Notes: generated by a model from the letters alone, not told the origin. DNA of 64,000 nucleotides from Muribaculaceae bacterium Isolate-037 (Harlan) (GCA_003762615.1 RIAZ01000001.1:186001-250000); one strand, 5' to 3'; shown: positions 36,344 through 46,122, numbered from the stretch's first letter. Numbers and translations are program-made.

Positions 36344-39300
36344 CACCTCTATTTGAGAAGTGCTGGCTCCTGTACGTACTACCCGTATCTGCGTCGGTAT
36401 CCTATCCTTCAGATCCTGTACATGACTTATGATACCGATCCTCCTCCCGCCGAGATTATGAAGGCGGTCAAGCGTATTGATCACCGTCTCAAGAATATCC
36501 TTATCCAGAGTGCCGAAACCCTCATCAATAAAAAGCGTATCCACATTGATCTTCTCCTTACTTATGGCAGAGAGTCCCAACGCAAGAGCAAGCGACACCA
36601 CAAAACTCTCACCACCCGACAGCAGCCCCACGTTGCGAACCGCGCCTCCCAAATGAGCATCTATCACGTTTATTGTCAGTGATCCATCCTCACAGTCAAG
36701 ACGATATCGCCGCGACAACATGTCGAGATAATAATTCGCCTTCGACAACAATGCCCTAAGCACATAGCTCTGCGCCACACGCTTGAACTTCTTACCGTCG
36801 GCACTCCCGAAATTATCATCCAGAAGTTTCCAATTGTTGCGCTCCTCCCTAAGCAGATCAAGCCTACGGCATTCCTCTACCAACTTCTCCTTATTCCTCT
36901 TATCATTGGCAAGCAGCGTCTCCAGCTCTATCCTCCGTGATGTCGAGGCATTCCGCTCCACCTCTGTCACCATCTTCAACTCTGCCAACGATTCAACTGT
37001 AGCACCATCCTCAATCTCCGGACGAGATTCCTCCATGCTTTCAAGCTGATTCTTCACGACACCGATTTCATGACGAAGTTTCACAATCCTGTCGGCAATC
37101 CCCTTGCAGGTCTCCCGCTCTCTTTCAATATCCTCCACCCTCTTCTTCGCTATCTCATCCACATCCTCACGGATGATACCGTCATGCGCCTCAAACCATG
37201 CTGCAATATCCCGACAAATCCGCGCATGCTTCTGCTCCTCCCCTCGAATCTCGCCGTCAAGGGTATTAATCCTCTCATTCAGTTTCCGAATAACGTTCTC
37301 AAGTGCGCCACATTCTATTGTCCCAGCCTCATATACAGGCAGAAACCTATTCACCAGCCTTTGGGTAGCGGAGACACCATCCTCAATCCTTCGGTTCAGT
37401 TCATCCACCTTACGCTGACTCTCTTCCAATCTTCTCTTATCAGATTCATACTTCGCCCCTCTTTCGGAGATATCCTTGGCAACAGATGCCACATTCTCAA
37501 ACGTGGCTGTCGAATCACGCATATAGCTATTGAAATCAGCAAGGGAATCAGCCGCCTCCTTATCAAATTTCTCTGCAAGCTCATTCTCGCGTGCAGCATT
37601 ATCAATACAACTCTTTGTTGACTGACACTGCTTATCAAGGGCAGACAAAGCCGCTTCCTTAGCCGCCCGTCTCTGCTCAAACACCTTACGCGACGCGTCA
37701 AGTTCATTCAGGCATTCCTGACCCTTCTTTAACCGGGAGGAAATAGTATCCTTTCGCGTCTCCGCCTCACTAAGCTGCTTCTCTAAATTCCCCCTGCATC
37801 CATCCGATTCATAATCCTCTGCAAACTGCGAAGCCCTCTCTTTTGCCGATTCAAGGTGGTCGGCACACAGCGTCTCATCCTTTCCGCATGCCTCGGCATC
37901 GCGCTTCTCCATATCAAATTTAGCCTTCAGACCACTCTCCATCTTCACAAGCTCATCATATCGCCGCTTCGTGGCGGCAGCCGTTTCCTGTGCGCTGAGA
38001 AGTTTATCCGCTATGACTTCATCACCATGAATATGCGCATCGCGGTTTCCGCAAAGAGGGCACTCATGGGTCTTCGTAAATCTCTCACGCAGCGATGCAA
38101 TATGATCCTTCAACTCCTTCATCCCCTGATAATATGCGTCTGCCCTATCTTTCTCCCTCTCAGACTCAGGCAGCAACGCCTTTGTCTCAGCAAGTGATTT
38201 CGCCGTAGCTTCCATTGCATCGCGTGCCTTTGATGCCCGACTACTTGCCGCAACATACTCAGCCTTACATTTCATATAGTCATCAACTGAGGTGATAGCC
38301 TTCTGAATCGCAGCTATCTCGTTAACCGTCTTGGTCAACTCCTCAGATATTGCCCCCATGTCATACTCCTTCATGGCTGACTCCCGACTATCCATAGCCG
38401 ATTGAGCTGCGCTTAGTTCACATTCCGCCTTGGCAAGGGACTCCGCCAATGGTTTCTCCCCTTCTCGCGACTTATCCGCATCCTTCGTGAGCCGATCCCA
38501 GTTCTTTCTATGCTTGTCGCGATTCTGTAAAGATTTCTGCACCACCTTTGCTATCTCCTCAACTCTCTGTGCATTGGTATACACCTCAGCATCCCCACCC
38601 TGTGCCGACAGTGATGCTGAAAGCTCTGCGATAATACCCTGTAAACCGTTCTGCTCCTTACGCAACCAACTGATTCCGTCAAGCACCTTGGGAAGTGTCT
38701 CCCCCGACTCTCTCCCCAATTCCGTATTCAATCCGTCAAGATGACTCTGCGAATTTCTCTCCTCTGAAATAAGTCTGCGCACCTCAACCGTATCATCATA
38801 CAGCTTCACCATTGACAGACGCGCCTTATTTTCATCCGATTCTATCTCTCCGGCTGCCTCTGTCATACCGGATTCCATCTCGACTAATTGACGATTGAAT
38901 TTCTGATTCTGACTAAGCCATGAATACCCGGCATCAATCCGCCGCAGACGCGAATCCATCTCCGTGATACCTGATGCAAGTCTCTCAATCTCCCCGGCAT
39001 ACTCCATCTTTGTCTCATCCGGGAGCAGACGCGCACCATCTATCTTCGCCTGAACCACGTCAACCTCCGCCGACTTCCCTCGATATAGCTCGTTTATCTT
39101 CCTACCGATTACCGAATAGATCTCCGTACCGGTCAGTTTCTCCAATATATCCGACTTGTCATCATCAGTAGCCTTCATAAACGTGGCAAACTGACCCTGT
39201 GCGAGCATAGTAGTGCGCGTGAATTGCTCAAAACTCATCCCCACAACCCTCTGGATCTCCGCATCTATATCATTCTTCTTGGTGTATAGCTTATTCTTCC

Positions 39301-39697
39301 CCACATCGAGCAGGTTGCGCGGATAGATAGATTTCTGTATCGCACCTGTCGGCTTCTTCCTCGCACGCTGCGATGTCCAACTCGCCTCATACTCCTTCTC
39401 ATCGTTGCCGACAAAACGAAGCCGCACGCAGCTGTAGCCCGTACCTTTCCGCATGAACTGGCGCGTATTGTTGGTTCTCAACCCTTCGGCATCCTCATCT
39501 GCCGAACCTATGGTGTTGAGTGCCGGCACCTTGTCAAACAATGCAAGGCAAATGGCATTCAAAATCGTAGTCTTGCCGGTGCCTGTGTCACCCGTGATCA
39601 GAAAAATCGGGTCTGACGACAACGGTCCATTCTCAAAATCTATCTCCGCCCGCTCTATGGAGGCGATATTCTCAATATACAGATGCTGTATTCTCAT
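36329..39697 (-). CDS. sbcC: SbcC/Rad50-type exonuclease subunit
   Basis: A 1,122-residue SMC-like ATPase of the SbcCD nuclease, which opens DNA hairpins and blocked ends. Walker A GDTGTGKTT is at residues ~36-44, the Q-loop at LAQGQFATFM, long coiled coils flank the zinc hook CPLCG (~548), and the signature LLSGGESFVVSLALALG plus Walker B LFIDEGFGTLD are at the C-terminus. The last residues are encoded by a palindromic repeat. sbcD lies 74 bp upstream, separated by an 18-bp tandem repeat. Confidence 0.95.
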   Translation of the reverse strand: MRIQHLYIENIASIERAEIDFENGPLSSDPIFLITGDTGTGKTTILNAICLALFDKVPALNTIGSADEDAEGLRTNNTRQFMRKGTGYSCVRLRFVGNDEKEYEASWTSQRARKKPTGAIQKSIYPRNLLDVGKNKLYTKKNDIDAEIQRVVGMSFEQFTRTTMLAQGQFATFMKATDDDKSDILEKLTGTEIYSVIGRKINELYRGKSAEVDVVQAKIDGARLLPDETKMEYAGEIERLASGITEMDSRLRRIDAGYSWLSQNQKFNRQLVEMESGMTEAAGEIESDENKARLSMVKLYDDTVEVRRLISEERNSQSHLDGLNTELGRESGETLPKVLDGISWLRKEQNGLQGIIAELSASLSAQGGDAEVYTNAQRVEEIAKVVQKSLQNRDKHRKNWDRLTKDADKSREGEKPLAESLAKAECELSAAQSAMDSRESAMKEYDMGAISEELTKTVNEIAAIQKAITSVDDYMKCKAEYVAASSRASKARDAMEATAKSLAETKALLPESEREKDRADAYYQGMKELKDHIASLRERFTKTHECPLCGNRDAHIHGDEVIADKLLSAQETAAATKRRYDELVKMESGLKAKFDMEKRDAEACGKDETLCADHLESAKERASQFAEDYESDGCRGNLEKQLSEAETRKDTISSRLKKGQECLNELDASRKVFEQRRAAKEAALSALDKQCQSTKSCIDNAARENELAEKFDKEAADSLADFNSYMRDSTATFENVASVAKDISERGAKYESDKRRLEESQRKVDELNRRIEDGVSATQRLVNRFLPVYEAGTIECGALENVIRKLNERINTLDGEIRGEEQKHARICRDIAAWFEAHDGIIREDVDEIAKKRVEDIERERETCKGIADRIVKLRHEIGVVKNQLESMEESRPEIEDGATVESLAELKMVTEVERNASTSRRIELETLLANDKRNKEKLVEECRRLDLLREERNNWKLLDDNFGSADGKKFKRVAQSYVLRALLSKANYYLDMLSRRYRLDCEDGSLTINVIDAHLGGAVRNVGLLSGGESFVVSLALALGLSAISKEKINVDTLFIDEGFGTLDKDILETVINTLDRLHNLGGRRIGIISHVQDLKDRIPTQIRVVRTGASTSQIEVTSNR

Positions 39698-39771
39698 GAT
39701 TATTCCTCAATCAGTGATTATTCCTCAATCAGTGATTATTCCTCAGTCAGTGGTTATTCCTCAATCAGTGA
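39698..39771 (-). repeat. 18-bp tandem repeat between sbcD and sbcC
   Basis: About four copies of GAGGAATAATCACTGATT (read on the minus strand, one copy variant) fill the gap. The first unit resembles the sbcD 3' end (GAAGAATAATCACTGATT). Because 18 is divisible by three, every unit has an in-frame TAA after sbcD, and the last GAGGAATAATC is the likely ribosome site of sbcC. Confidence 0.85.
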
Positions 39772-40956
39772 TTATTCTTCTGCAAGTTCAATTGCCCGGT
39801 TCATCATCTCTATCAACAGGTCGTTCATAGCGGTGCCCGTCTTTCTTTCATAACTCCTCCTTACGATATCAATCGGTTTTATCTGCGTGAAATCCTCTAT
39901 CTCCGTAATCTCCGGCAGGTCGCCATTCTTGGGCACATACTTGCGGGGCTTACGTCGTATCTCACAGAATCGGCAGGCTTTCCCATCCACAATCTTACGC
40001 GCCCTATCCTCCGCATCTGCGGCAATGACATCCTCCTGATCCACGAGCACACGGATATAACTGTCGTCGGCATCATCCAGATCACCAAGCGAATCCAAAG
40101 CCTCCTGAAGCGGTGCGCCTCCCTGCGGAACAGTCTTCACCCTGCGTTGCGGCACAATCTCAACCTGTTCCACCGTCGGCAGCGCACCCCGCTCCGCTAT
40201 CTCGACAATATTGACGAAATGACTGTAAGCCTCACTGAAACTCAACGGCAGTGGACTACCGCTGTAATATACCCGTGGGTTTATCTGCTGAGGTCTATGG
40301 ATATGACCGAGAGCCAGATAATCATAACCCTCACCCAATTCAGAAAGATTCTCCTTCAGCATACCCCCTACCGGTTCATCCTCATGACCGAGCGTGTCGC
40401 AACCCGCCACTGCAAGATGCGCCATCATCACGACGGGCAGCCCCGTATCACCGACGCTCCCTAATAACGCATCAAAGAAGCCTCTCTGCCTATCCTCCCT
40501 ATCCATATCCGCCGATGCAAGCGGATAATTAGAGGTATGGAAATATGGAGCGGCAATTATATACCCCTTACCCGAAATTTCTACTACAAACTGATTCGGA
40601 TCAAACGTACCGTCCGGCAACCTCTGGCATCCTCCTACGACGTGCACACCGAGTCTACGCCAAAGCAACCTCTCCGCATCCAAACGACTACCGCTGTCAT
40701 GATTCCCCGCCGTAATTACAATCGTAGTCTCCGGCGACGAATCCGCCAGCATCATCACCCCCTCCACAAAAAGACGCTGGGCAGAAATCGAAGGTGCAGA
40801 ATTATGAAACACATCCCCGCTCACCACAAGCGCATCCGGACGCTCCCGACGCAACACCTCCGCCAACTGCTCAAAAAAACACAGATGCTCCTCCTCCCTA
40901 TCAAAACGATAGAAATTCTGCCCCAAATGCCAATCACTCGTATGCACAATCCTCAT
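39772..40956 (-). CDS. sbcD: SbcD/Mre11-type exonuclease subunit
   Basis: A 394-residue calcineurin-like phosphoesterase nuclease. Metal-binding motifs are HTSDWHLGQ (residues 5-13), SGDVFHN (~47-53), TAGNHDSG (~82-89), MMAHLAV and ALGHIHRPQ. The C-terminal cap region (~280-394) contacts SbcC. It is the first gene of a two-gene operon with sbcC. Confidence 0.95.
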   Translation of the reverse strand: MRIVHTSDWHLGQNFYRFDREEEHLCFFEQLAEVLRRERPDALVVSGDVFHNSAPSISAQRLFVEGVMMLADSSPETTIVITAGNHDSGSRLDAERLLWRRLGVHVVGGCQRLPDGTFDPNQFVVEISGKGYIIAAPYFHTSNYPLASADMDREDRQRGFFDALLGSVGDTGLPVVMMAHLAVAGCDTLGHEDEPVGGMLKENLSELGEGYDYLALGHIHRPQQINPRVYYSGSPLPLSFSEAYSHFVNIVEIAERGALPTVEQVEIVPQRRVKTVPQGGAPLQEALDSLGDLDDADDSYIRVLVDQEDVIAADAEDRARKIVDGKACRFCEIRRKPRKYVPKNGDLPEITEIEDFTQIKPIDIVRRSYERKTGTAMNDLLIEMMNRAIELAEE

Positions 40957-41022
40957 AACAAAACCTATCTCTTGACTTACTTCACCATACGGCTATAACA
41001 TAATAGATACTATTCATCTGCA

Positions 41023-41376
41023 TCACATATTACCAAGTATTTTCCTAACCTTATCAATCGCCATATTCGCAATCACTGCAATCTGTTCAATCGGCAAACC
41101 GGCTTTCACCATATTGACAATCATCTCAGCTTTCCCTTCCTCTCGTTCCTCTGCTTTGGCGTAGGAAAGCTGACCGACAATATCTCGGTAAGCCTTCAGA
41201 TCAGCATCATAATCCATCTTATCTTCGTCACTCAGATTCGCGTAGGATGCCACTGACGACAGTCGGCGGAAAAGTCTATCCTTTTGTATAAACGGCATAA
41301 TCTCCATCTTCGACTCTTCTCTGCCGAAAATATACTTGAAACCGAAATCGGTCATCGAGTTGATATAGGTAGACAT
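41023..41376 (-). pseudogene. Rpn-family (PD-(D/E)XK transposase-like) gene with internal deletion
   Basis: 117 residues that fuse the family's N-terminus (MSTYINSMTDFGFKYIFGRE) directly to its C-terminal tail (QLSYAKAEEREEGKAEMIVNM and the later GLPIEQIAVIANM). Full-length Rpn-type recombination-promoting nucleases are about 290-300 residues, so roughly 150-170 residues including the catalytic core are missing without a frameshift. It has an intact promoter upstream. It is either a deletion remnant or a retained mini-protein. Confidence 0.7.
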
Positions 41377-41398
41377 GGCAATAGTGTTTTGGTTTCCA

Positions 41399-41430
41399 CA
41401 AAAATAGATATTAAAATCCATTTGCGCAAA
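41399..41430 (-). promoter_or_regulatory. Canonical promoter of the Rpn-type gene
   Basis: Read on the minus strand: TTTG (41430-41427), exactly 20 nt, then TATTTTTG (41406-41399). This is the Bacteroidetes consensus. A near-identical copy, same spacing, is at 43744-43775. Confidence 0.75.
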
Positions 41431-42456
41431 CTTTTACCATAGTTTTTCACCACATTAATGCCCTTTGCAACATAACATGCCTTTCAAGAAACCCACGCCA
41501 ATATGCAAGCCACCCCAAACCCATTCCAAGCTATAGACCTGGAATGAGCAGAGATGGATATATAACATACCCGTGGGCATCTACTATTGCATTATTCTCG
41601 GCTGAATTAAACTGGTCGTTTTTTTAGCTTTGCTAGAATAAAGCGAGTAAACGCCTTTTATATTATCCGCCCGCCTCGCTCCCTCTCTTGGAAGACGCAC
41701 GGCGTGAGTCTATCTGCAAAATTACAAAAAAATTACAGATTACAATTATATATGTTGTGCAACACATACCTGACACATCTTTTATTTCAATAAGACATCA
41801 AATGATAAAAATACAGTAATGGCAATCAAGATTATGGTTGTTTTTTGGGAATACCTATCTGCGAAGTCCGGGGTGTCTGGTGTTTCGCCCTGTATCGGGT
41901 GTTTCGGGTGTTTCAGGTGAAACAAGTGAAACACCTGAAACAGGCGATACACCTTGATATAGAGGTGAGGTTCTATTGGATGGGTTGGCTATTAGCTTTT
42001 ATTATCACGGGGAGGAGTTGACCCGGATAAGTCTTATCACTATGAGAGGTTGACGCTGTTTATATTATAACTGGAGCGGGTTGACTGCTTTGGGTGATGT
42101 TTTTCACTAAGAAATAAAAGAATTTCATTTATTTTCAAACAATTAGATCCATTACATTTCTTTCTTTTCTTCGTATCAACAGGTGATTCAGGGTGATTCA
42201 GGGTGATTCAGGGCGAATCAAGGCGTTGTCAATAAATATCAAGGTGGATGATGGGGATTAGTTTCAGAATAACACTGCCGTAATAGCCTTCGTTTCTAAT
42301 TTTGTAGGTAGAAAGTCTTCATCCCCGTAAGAAGGAATGAAGAGGGATGTCGTATATAAAAGGTAATCTTTTATATTTTGATTGCAGACACAGTTATTAC
42401 TTAAAAATTTTCAAAATAAGTATTGACAAATTCATTGAAAAATATTGAAAAATTAG
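41431..42456. other. 1-kb intergenic region without a gene
   Basis: No convincing coding frame. It holds a word palindrome at 41871-41953 built from GGTGTTTC/GTTTCAGGTG units (exact 10-bp arms 41910-41919 and 41932-41941), and copy A of a dispersed repeat (42065-42225) that ends in tandem GTGATTCAGG words. The rest is AT-rich unique sequence. Confidence 0.6.
42065..42225 (+). repeat. Dispersed intergenic repeat, copy A
   Basis: It starts TTATAACTGG, continues GGGTTGACTGCTTTGGGTGA, GAAATAAAAGAA, TTATTTTCAAACAATTAGA and TTTCTTTTCTTCGT, and ends in three GTGATTCAGG words. Copies B (43315-43440) and C (45944-46122) share these blocks in order. Confidence 0.7.
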
Positions 42457-42464
42457 TAATTTTG
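42435..42464 (+). promoter_or_regulatory. Promoter of the methyltransferase gene
   Basis: TTG at 42435-42437 (partial -33) is followed after 19 nt by TAATTTTG at 42457-42464, matching TAnnTTTG. Confidence 0.55.
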
Positions 42465-42536
42465 CCTACTATTTTTACGATTACTAAGATTTTTCGGTGG
42501 TATATATGCCACACATCTATTGATCGGGTTTACGTT

Positions 42537-43292
42537 ATGAAATCACTTAAAGATTATTTCCGTCCACTATACCGGAAAACCATCTCCCTGATACACAGAG
42601 GGGACAATGTGAAGTGCAATTGTTGTGGATCTTCCTATAGTAAAATGCGCACTCTAAAATCCGGAGCAACGGGAGTGTGTTGGCTCTGTGGTTCTTACCC
42701 TCGAACAAGGGGAATGAAAATAATATTGGAAAAGATTTTGAGAAATATCCCGAAACCTGCAAAAATGCTACATATCGCACCCGAAGTTCAGCACAGAGAT
42801 TGGTTGAGGAATTACTCTGGTCTGACATATATAGCCGGTGACAAGAGAACTGAGGGATACACATATCCCGATTATGTAACAGACATGGATATCATGTCAC
42901 TCCCTTTTGAAGACAACTCTTTTGATGTTGTAATGTGCAGTCATGTGCTTGAGCATGTTTTTGATGACATAAAAGCTATGTCTGAGTTTCGCAGAGTGCT
43001 CAAACCTGATGGGATCGCGATAATTCAAGTTCCATATAATTCGGATCAAAAGATTACAGATGAGGAAAAGGAGTCGGAACATCTGACTCCTCAACAGAGA
43101 AAACAAAGATTCGGACAATTTGACCATGTAAAAACATACGGTCTTGATTTTTTCGATAGAATGAGTAATTGCAATCTGCCAGTCACGTTAATAAAGATGA
43201 GCAAAACAGACTGTGATACATACGCACTTTTTGATTGGGAGAATTTCATGGTTGTGAATCCATTACCAATACTTATGGAAAACATTGAATAA
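42537..43292 (+). CDS. Class I SAM methyltransferase with N-terminal zinc ribbon
   Basis: A 251-residue protein. The N-terminus has two CxxC pairs (CNCC near residue 23 and CWLC near 46), a probable zinc ribbon. A methyltransferase fold follows, with LHIAPEVQHRDWL, the acidic D at TDMDIMSLPFEDNSFDVV and HVLEHVFDD. Similar proteins act in surface-sugar or methionine-linked methylation; the target is unknown. I use the ATG at 42537, which follows a good promoter; the frame is open further upstream but reads across that promoter. Confidence 0.7.
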   Translation: MKSLKDYFRPLYRKTISLIHRGDNVKCNCCGSSYSKMRTLKSGATGVCWLCGSYPRTRGMKIILEKILRNIPKPAKMLHIAPEVQHRDWLRNYSGLTYIAGDKRTEGYTYPDYVTDMDIMSLPFEDNSFDVVMCSHVLEHVFDDIKAMSEFRRVLKPDGIAIIQVPYNSDQKITDEEKESEHLTPQQRKQRFGQFDHVKTYGLDFFDRMSNCNLPVTLIKMSKTDCDTYALFDWENFMVVNPLPILMENIE

Positions 43293-43314
43293 TAACCAAT
43301 TCAAAGAAATATTA

Positions 43315-43440
43315 ATTTTAAAATAATTAGAGTATATAATTTCTTTATTTTCTTCGTGCCGACTGATGATTCAAGGTGATTCATCTGATTCAAGCGTATC
43401 GGGCGTATCAGGGTGATACAAGCAATACGGATGATACGTT
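43315..43440 (+). repeat. Dispersed intergenic repeat, copy B
   Basis: Contains AAATAATTAGAGTATATAAT, TTCTTTATTTTCTTCGTGCC and then CAAGGTGATTC words plus GTATC/GATAC words. It matches the second half of copies A and C. It runs directly into the DUF1016 fragment. Confidence 0.7.
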
Positions 43441-43650
43441 TTTTGGGGAAGAGTTCGGAAACTCCACATCTCCTGAGCTGCATTGATGGCATACCATTGA
43501 CGAGCTTTGGGATTAGACACCGAAAGCAAACGGCGGATCCGTTTGGAGTAGTTGCGTCCATAGCTTGCAGTCAACTCCTTTGCAAGGCGTGAAATTAGTT
43601 GCGAACCATATTCGGCACGTTGCTCTCCGCCTTGCTCCTCCTCTACAATG
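43435..43650 (-). pseudogene. DUF1016 (YhcG-like nuclease) N-terminal fragment
   Basis: About 70 residues recognisable as the DUF1016 N-terminal domain: TYWHIGKRIVEEEQ, RAEYGSQLISRLAKELT, YGRNYSKRIRR and ending AAQEMWSFRTL. Upstream frames shift near 43650, and the downstream PD-(D/E)XK domain is absent, replaced by repeat copy B. A second DUF1016 gene is at 56131-57159. Confidence 0.7.
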
Positions 43651-43743
43651 CGTTTACCTATATGCCAATAGGTCAGTATTCAAAACCTAATACGCTATCT
43701 TGTTGGGTAAACGACATTCTCTTCATATTTTTGCTGGTTTGCA

Positions 43744-43775
43744 CAAAAATAGATATTAAAATCCAATTCCGCAAA
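43744..43775 (-). promoter_or_regulatory. Second copy of the Rpn-type promoter, ahead of the DUF1016 fragment
   Basis: Read on the minus strand: TTTG (43775-43772), 20 nt, TATTTTTG (43751-43744). The surrounding ~45 bp closely match the promoter at 41399-41430, indicating duplicated upstream DNA. Confidence 0.7.
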
Positions 43776-43945
43776 CTTTTACAATATTTTTCCAGGGCTA
43801 ACGCACGACTTCTTCATTTAAAATATTTTGTCTTTACCTTTAGAATCTGCAATTTTTTTAATTTCACTTTTTTATTTAAATTCTTTTGTCTAAATTTGCC
43901 TATTGTTCTATCAACAGTTATTTCACTTTTTCCAAACCCTGCCAC

Positions 43946-45862
43946 ATGATACCCTTTATGATGAGACTCGACTTCAAGAAAATTTTAATTATTCTGCCTT
44001 ACCTGCTGCTGACGTCTTGCAGCAACGACCCATATACTCCTGCCTCTGATAAGGAGATGGTATACTCCTTCACTGCCGTTCTCAACAACCGACCAGGCAC
44101 TCGCCTAAGTTATGAGGAAGATCAGAATAAGACAAAAATGAAGATGGTGTGGGACGACGGCGACGTGATACGTCTTTATCCTGATGAGAAAATTAAAGGA
44201 ACGAATGATCCGGAGTATTATGAATTTATAGCAAATACAGGAGCCGGCACTGACCGTACTGTGTTCGTGCATCAGGGATACATAACCCATTGGGAAAACT
44301 GGACAGGCAGGGCGATATATGTATTCCCCGATGAAGATAACCTCAACGTCGATCCTGACAATCCAGAAGAGTTCCTTACAAAATCTTTTACTCAAAAGTG
44401 CAACAACAATACTGAGCACCTAAGATATGCTGAACATCAGCTCCTTCCGGACGGGAGAAAAGGATATACGGAATACTGGTCGGACGATCTCGTGGATTAT
44501 AATCTTAAGCATGACCACGAGATGCATTTCTCTCATCCACACACTCTCATCTATAAGATAATGCTGCGGGGACTACTCTATGATGTGCCAGGCGGTTCGC
44601 TGCTCAAGGTGAGCGGGGCTTCATGGGCAGAGAAGACGATATCCCTCAATCTCGGCAATAAAGATGATGCCACGCCATTCGTGCAGGTTGGTGATATACC
44701 CGGAACACAATATGGAGATAACGAGTATAAAGACAATCCTTTGGTGGCATATATCATACGTCAGGTGCCGGCATCATCCGACATTGATGCGGAGATAAAA
44801 AAGGGGGAACATCTGAAGTTTGAGCTATTCACCTACGACCCTGACGATGGCAAGCACTATCCCCTTAATCCAAAAGACAACGAACCACACCGACATCATG
44901 AGTATATGCTCGCCACGGCTAAGGACGGCAGCAAAAACTATTTCGTAGATCTCCCGTGGGGTGAGGAATACACGTGGGAAGTAGCCGCTTCTCAAGATAT
45001 ACAATACAGAGCCGGTGATTATGTCGTGGCAGACCTCCTCGACACAAATAACAACAGCTCCTATCCCCACGTAGCCGTAGATCTCGGGCTGACACAGAAA
45101 TGGGCTTCATGCCATGTCGGTGCTACGAAGATTGATGATTCCGGGTCCATTTTCCTTTATGCCAACACCACGAAATATTCATATTCTTCTGTCAATTTTC
45201 CCACGCTGGAAGACAATAAACTTGTAGATAACGATCAATGGACTAAGCAAGCTGACCCCAATTATGATGCAGCCACCAGATGGTGGGGTGATGATTGGAG
45301 AATGCCTACCTTCTTTGAAATGATAGACCTTTTCCAATACACGAAATTTACTTTACCTGGCGGAGAAGAAATCACATCTGAGACTATTTTTGACCCTTCC
45401 AAATCATGGATAGAGGGTGAGAAACAATTGTCTACTACAGAGAAAAAGGATTTGTCGTATGCATGGAACACGCACGAAGATCAATACAACCTGTTCAGAC
45501 TATGTTCCAATTGGAAAAAAGGAAGAGAAGGTGAAGCGAAATGTATCTACATACCGCTGTCGGGCACCAATAATTCCAAGCAAGGAGAGTATGGTCGTTT
45601 TTTCGCAACAGGAGCTCTTCTGGCTGAAGATGCAGGAATCGCAAGCACTTCCAGGGTAATCCTTAATTATTGTTGTAGACATACCATAACAGGCAGCGGC
45701 TGGTTCCAAAAAATAAACACCGGTATAAGTATCGAGTCATCAATAAATCCGAAAGAGTGTGCTTATTCTATCAGACCTGTGAAACGTGACAAAAACGAAC
45801 CGTCAAAAATAATATACTACCCATTCGATAAAAATATGCCGTCAACTCCGCAACGGAAATAA
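43946..45862 (+). CDS. Fimbrillin-like lipoprotein with FISUMP-type domain
   Basis: A ~638-residue surface lipoprotein. After a signal sequence the lipobox LLTSC is followed by SNDPYTPASDKEM. The N-terminal half (SFTAVLNNRPGTRLSYEED, MVWDDGDVIRLYP) resembles Mfa/FimA-type fimbrillin domains. The C-terminal third has VDLGLTQKWASCHVGA and WWGDDWRMPTFFEM, the FISUMP signature. A -7 element TAAATTTG is at 43891-43898. Starts at 43946, 43958 or 43961 are all possible. Probably an adhesin or fimbrial tip component. Confidence 0.75.
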   Translation: MIPFMMRLDFKKILIILPYLLLTSCSNDPYTPASDKEMVYSFTAVLNNRPGTRLSYEEDQNKTKMKMVWDDGDVIRLYPDEKIKGTNDPEYYEFIANTGAGTDRTVFVHQGYITHWENWTGRAIYVFPDEDNLNVDPDNPEEFLTKSFTQKCNNNTEHLRYAEHQLLPDGRKGYTEYWSDDLVDYNLKHDHEMHFSHPHTLIYKIMLRGLLYDVPGGSLLKVSGASWAEKTISLNLGNKDDATPFVQVGDIPGTQYGDNEYKDNPLVAYIIRQVPASSDIDAEIKKGEHLKFELFTYDPDDGKHYPLNPKDNEPHRHHEYMLATAKDGSKNYFVDLPWGEEYTWEVAASQDIQYRAGDYVVADLLDTNNNSSYPHVAVDLGLTQKWASCHVGATKIDDSGSIFLYANTTKYSYSSVNFPTLEDNKLVDNDQWTKQADPNYDAATRWWGDDWRMPTFFEMIDLFQYTKFTLPGGEEITSETIFDPSKSWIEGEKQLSTTEKKDLSYAWNTHEDQYNLFRLCSNWKKGREGEAKCIYIPLSGTNNSKQGEYGRFFATGALLAEDAGIASTSRVILNYCCRHTITGSGWFQKINTGISIESSINPKECAYSIRPVKRDKNEPSKIIYYPFDKNMPSTPQRK

Positions 45863-45943
45863 CCACTGCCGAATGTCGCTTTCGGCCAGATCGGAATGCA
45901 AAAGCACCCGGGGAATCCGATTCATTCGGTGTTTCGCCCTATC

Positions 45944-46122
45944 TTATAACTGGGGAAGGTTGACTGCATTGGGTGATGTTTTTCATTAAGAAATAAAAGA
46001 AATTTATTTTCAAATAATTAGAGTATATAATTTCTTTATTTTCTTCGTGCCGACCGATAATTCAAGGTGATTCAAGTGATTCAGAGTGAATCAGTGAATC
46101 ACCCTGAATCACTTGGATCACC
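45944..46122 (+). repeat. Dispersed intergenic repeat, copy C, ending in a word palindrome
   Basis: It starts TTATAACTGGGGAAGGTTGA and runs through the blocks shared with copies A and B. It ends in a ~26-bp near-perfect inverted repeat (46066-46122) built from GTGATTCAAG/GTGATTCAGG words and their complements. It sits between convergent genes. Confidence 0.75.

Noticed and set aside
39698..39771. CRISPR-like array
   Set aside because: The 18-bp units are contiguous with no spacers, and no cas gene is present.
42181..42225. CRISPR-like or minisatellite array of GTGATTCAGG words
   Set aside because: Only three or four 10-bp units and no spacers; better explained as a word-repeat palindrome tail.
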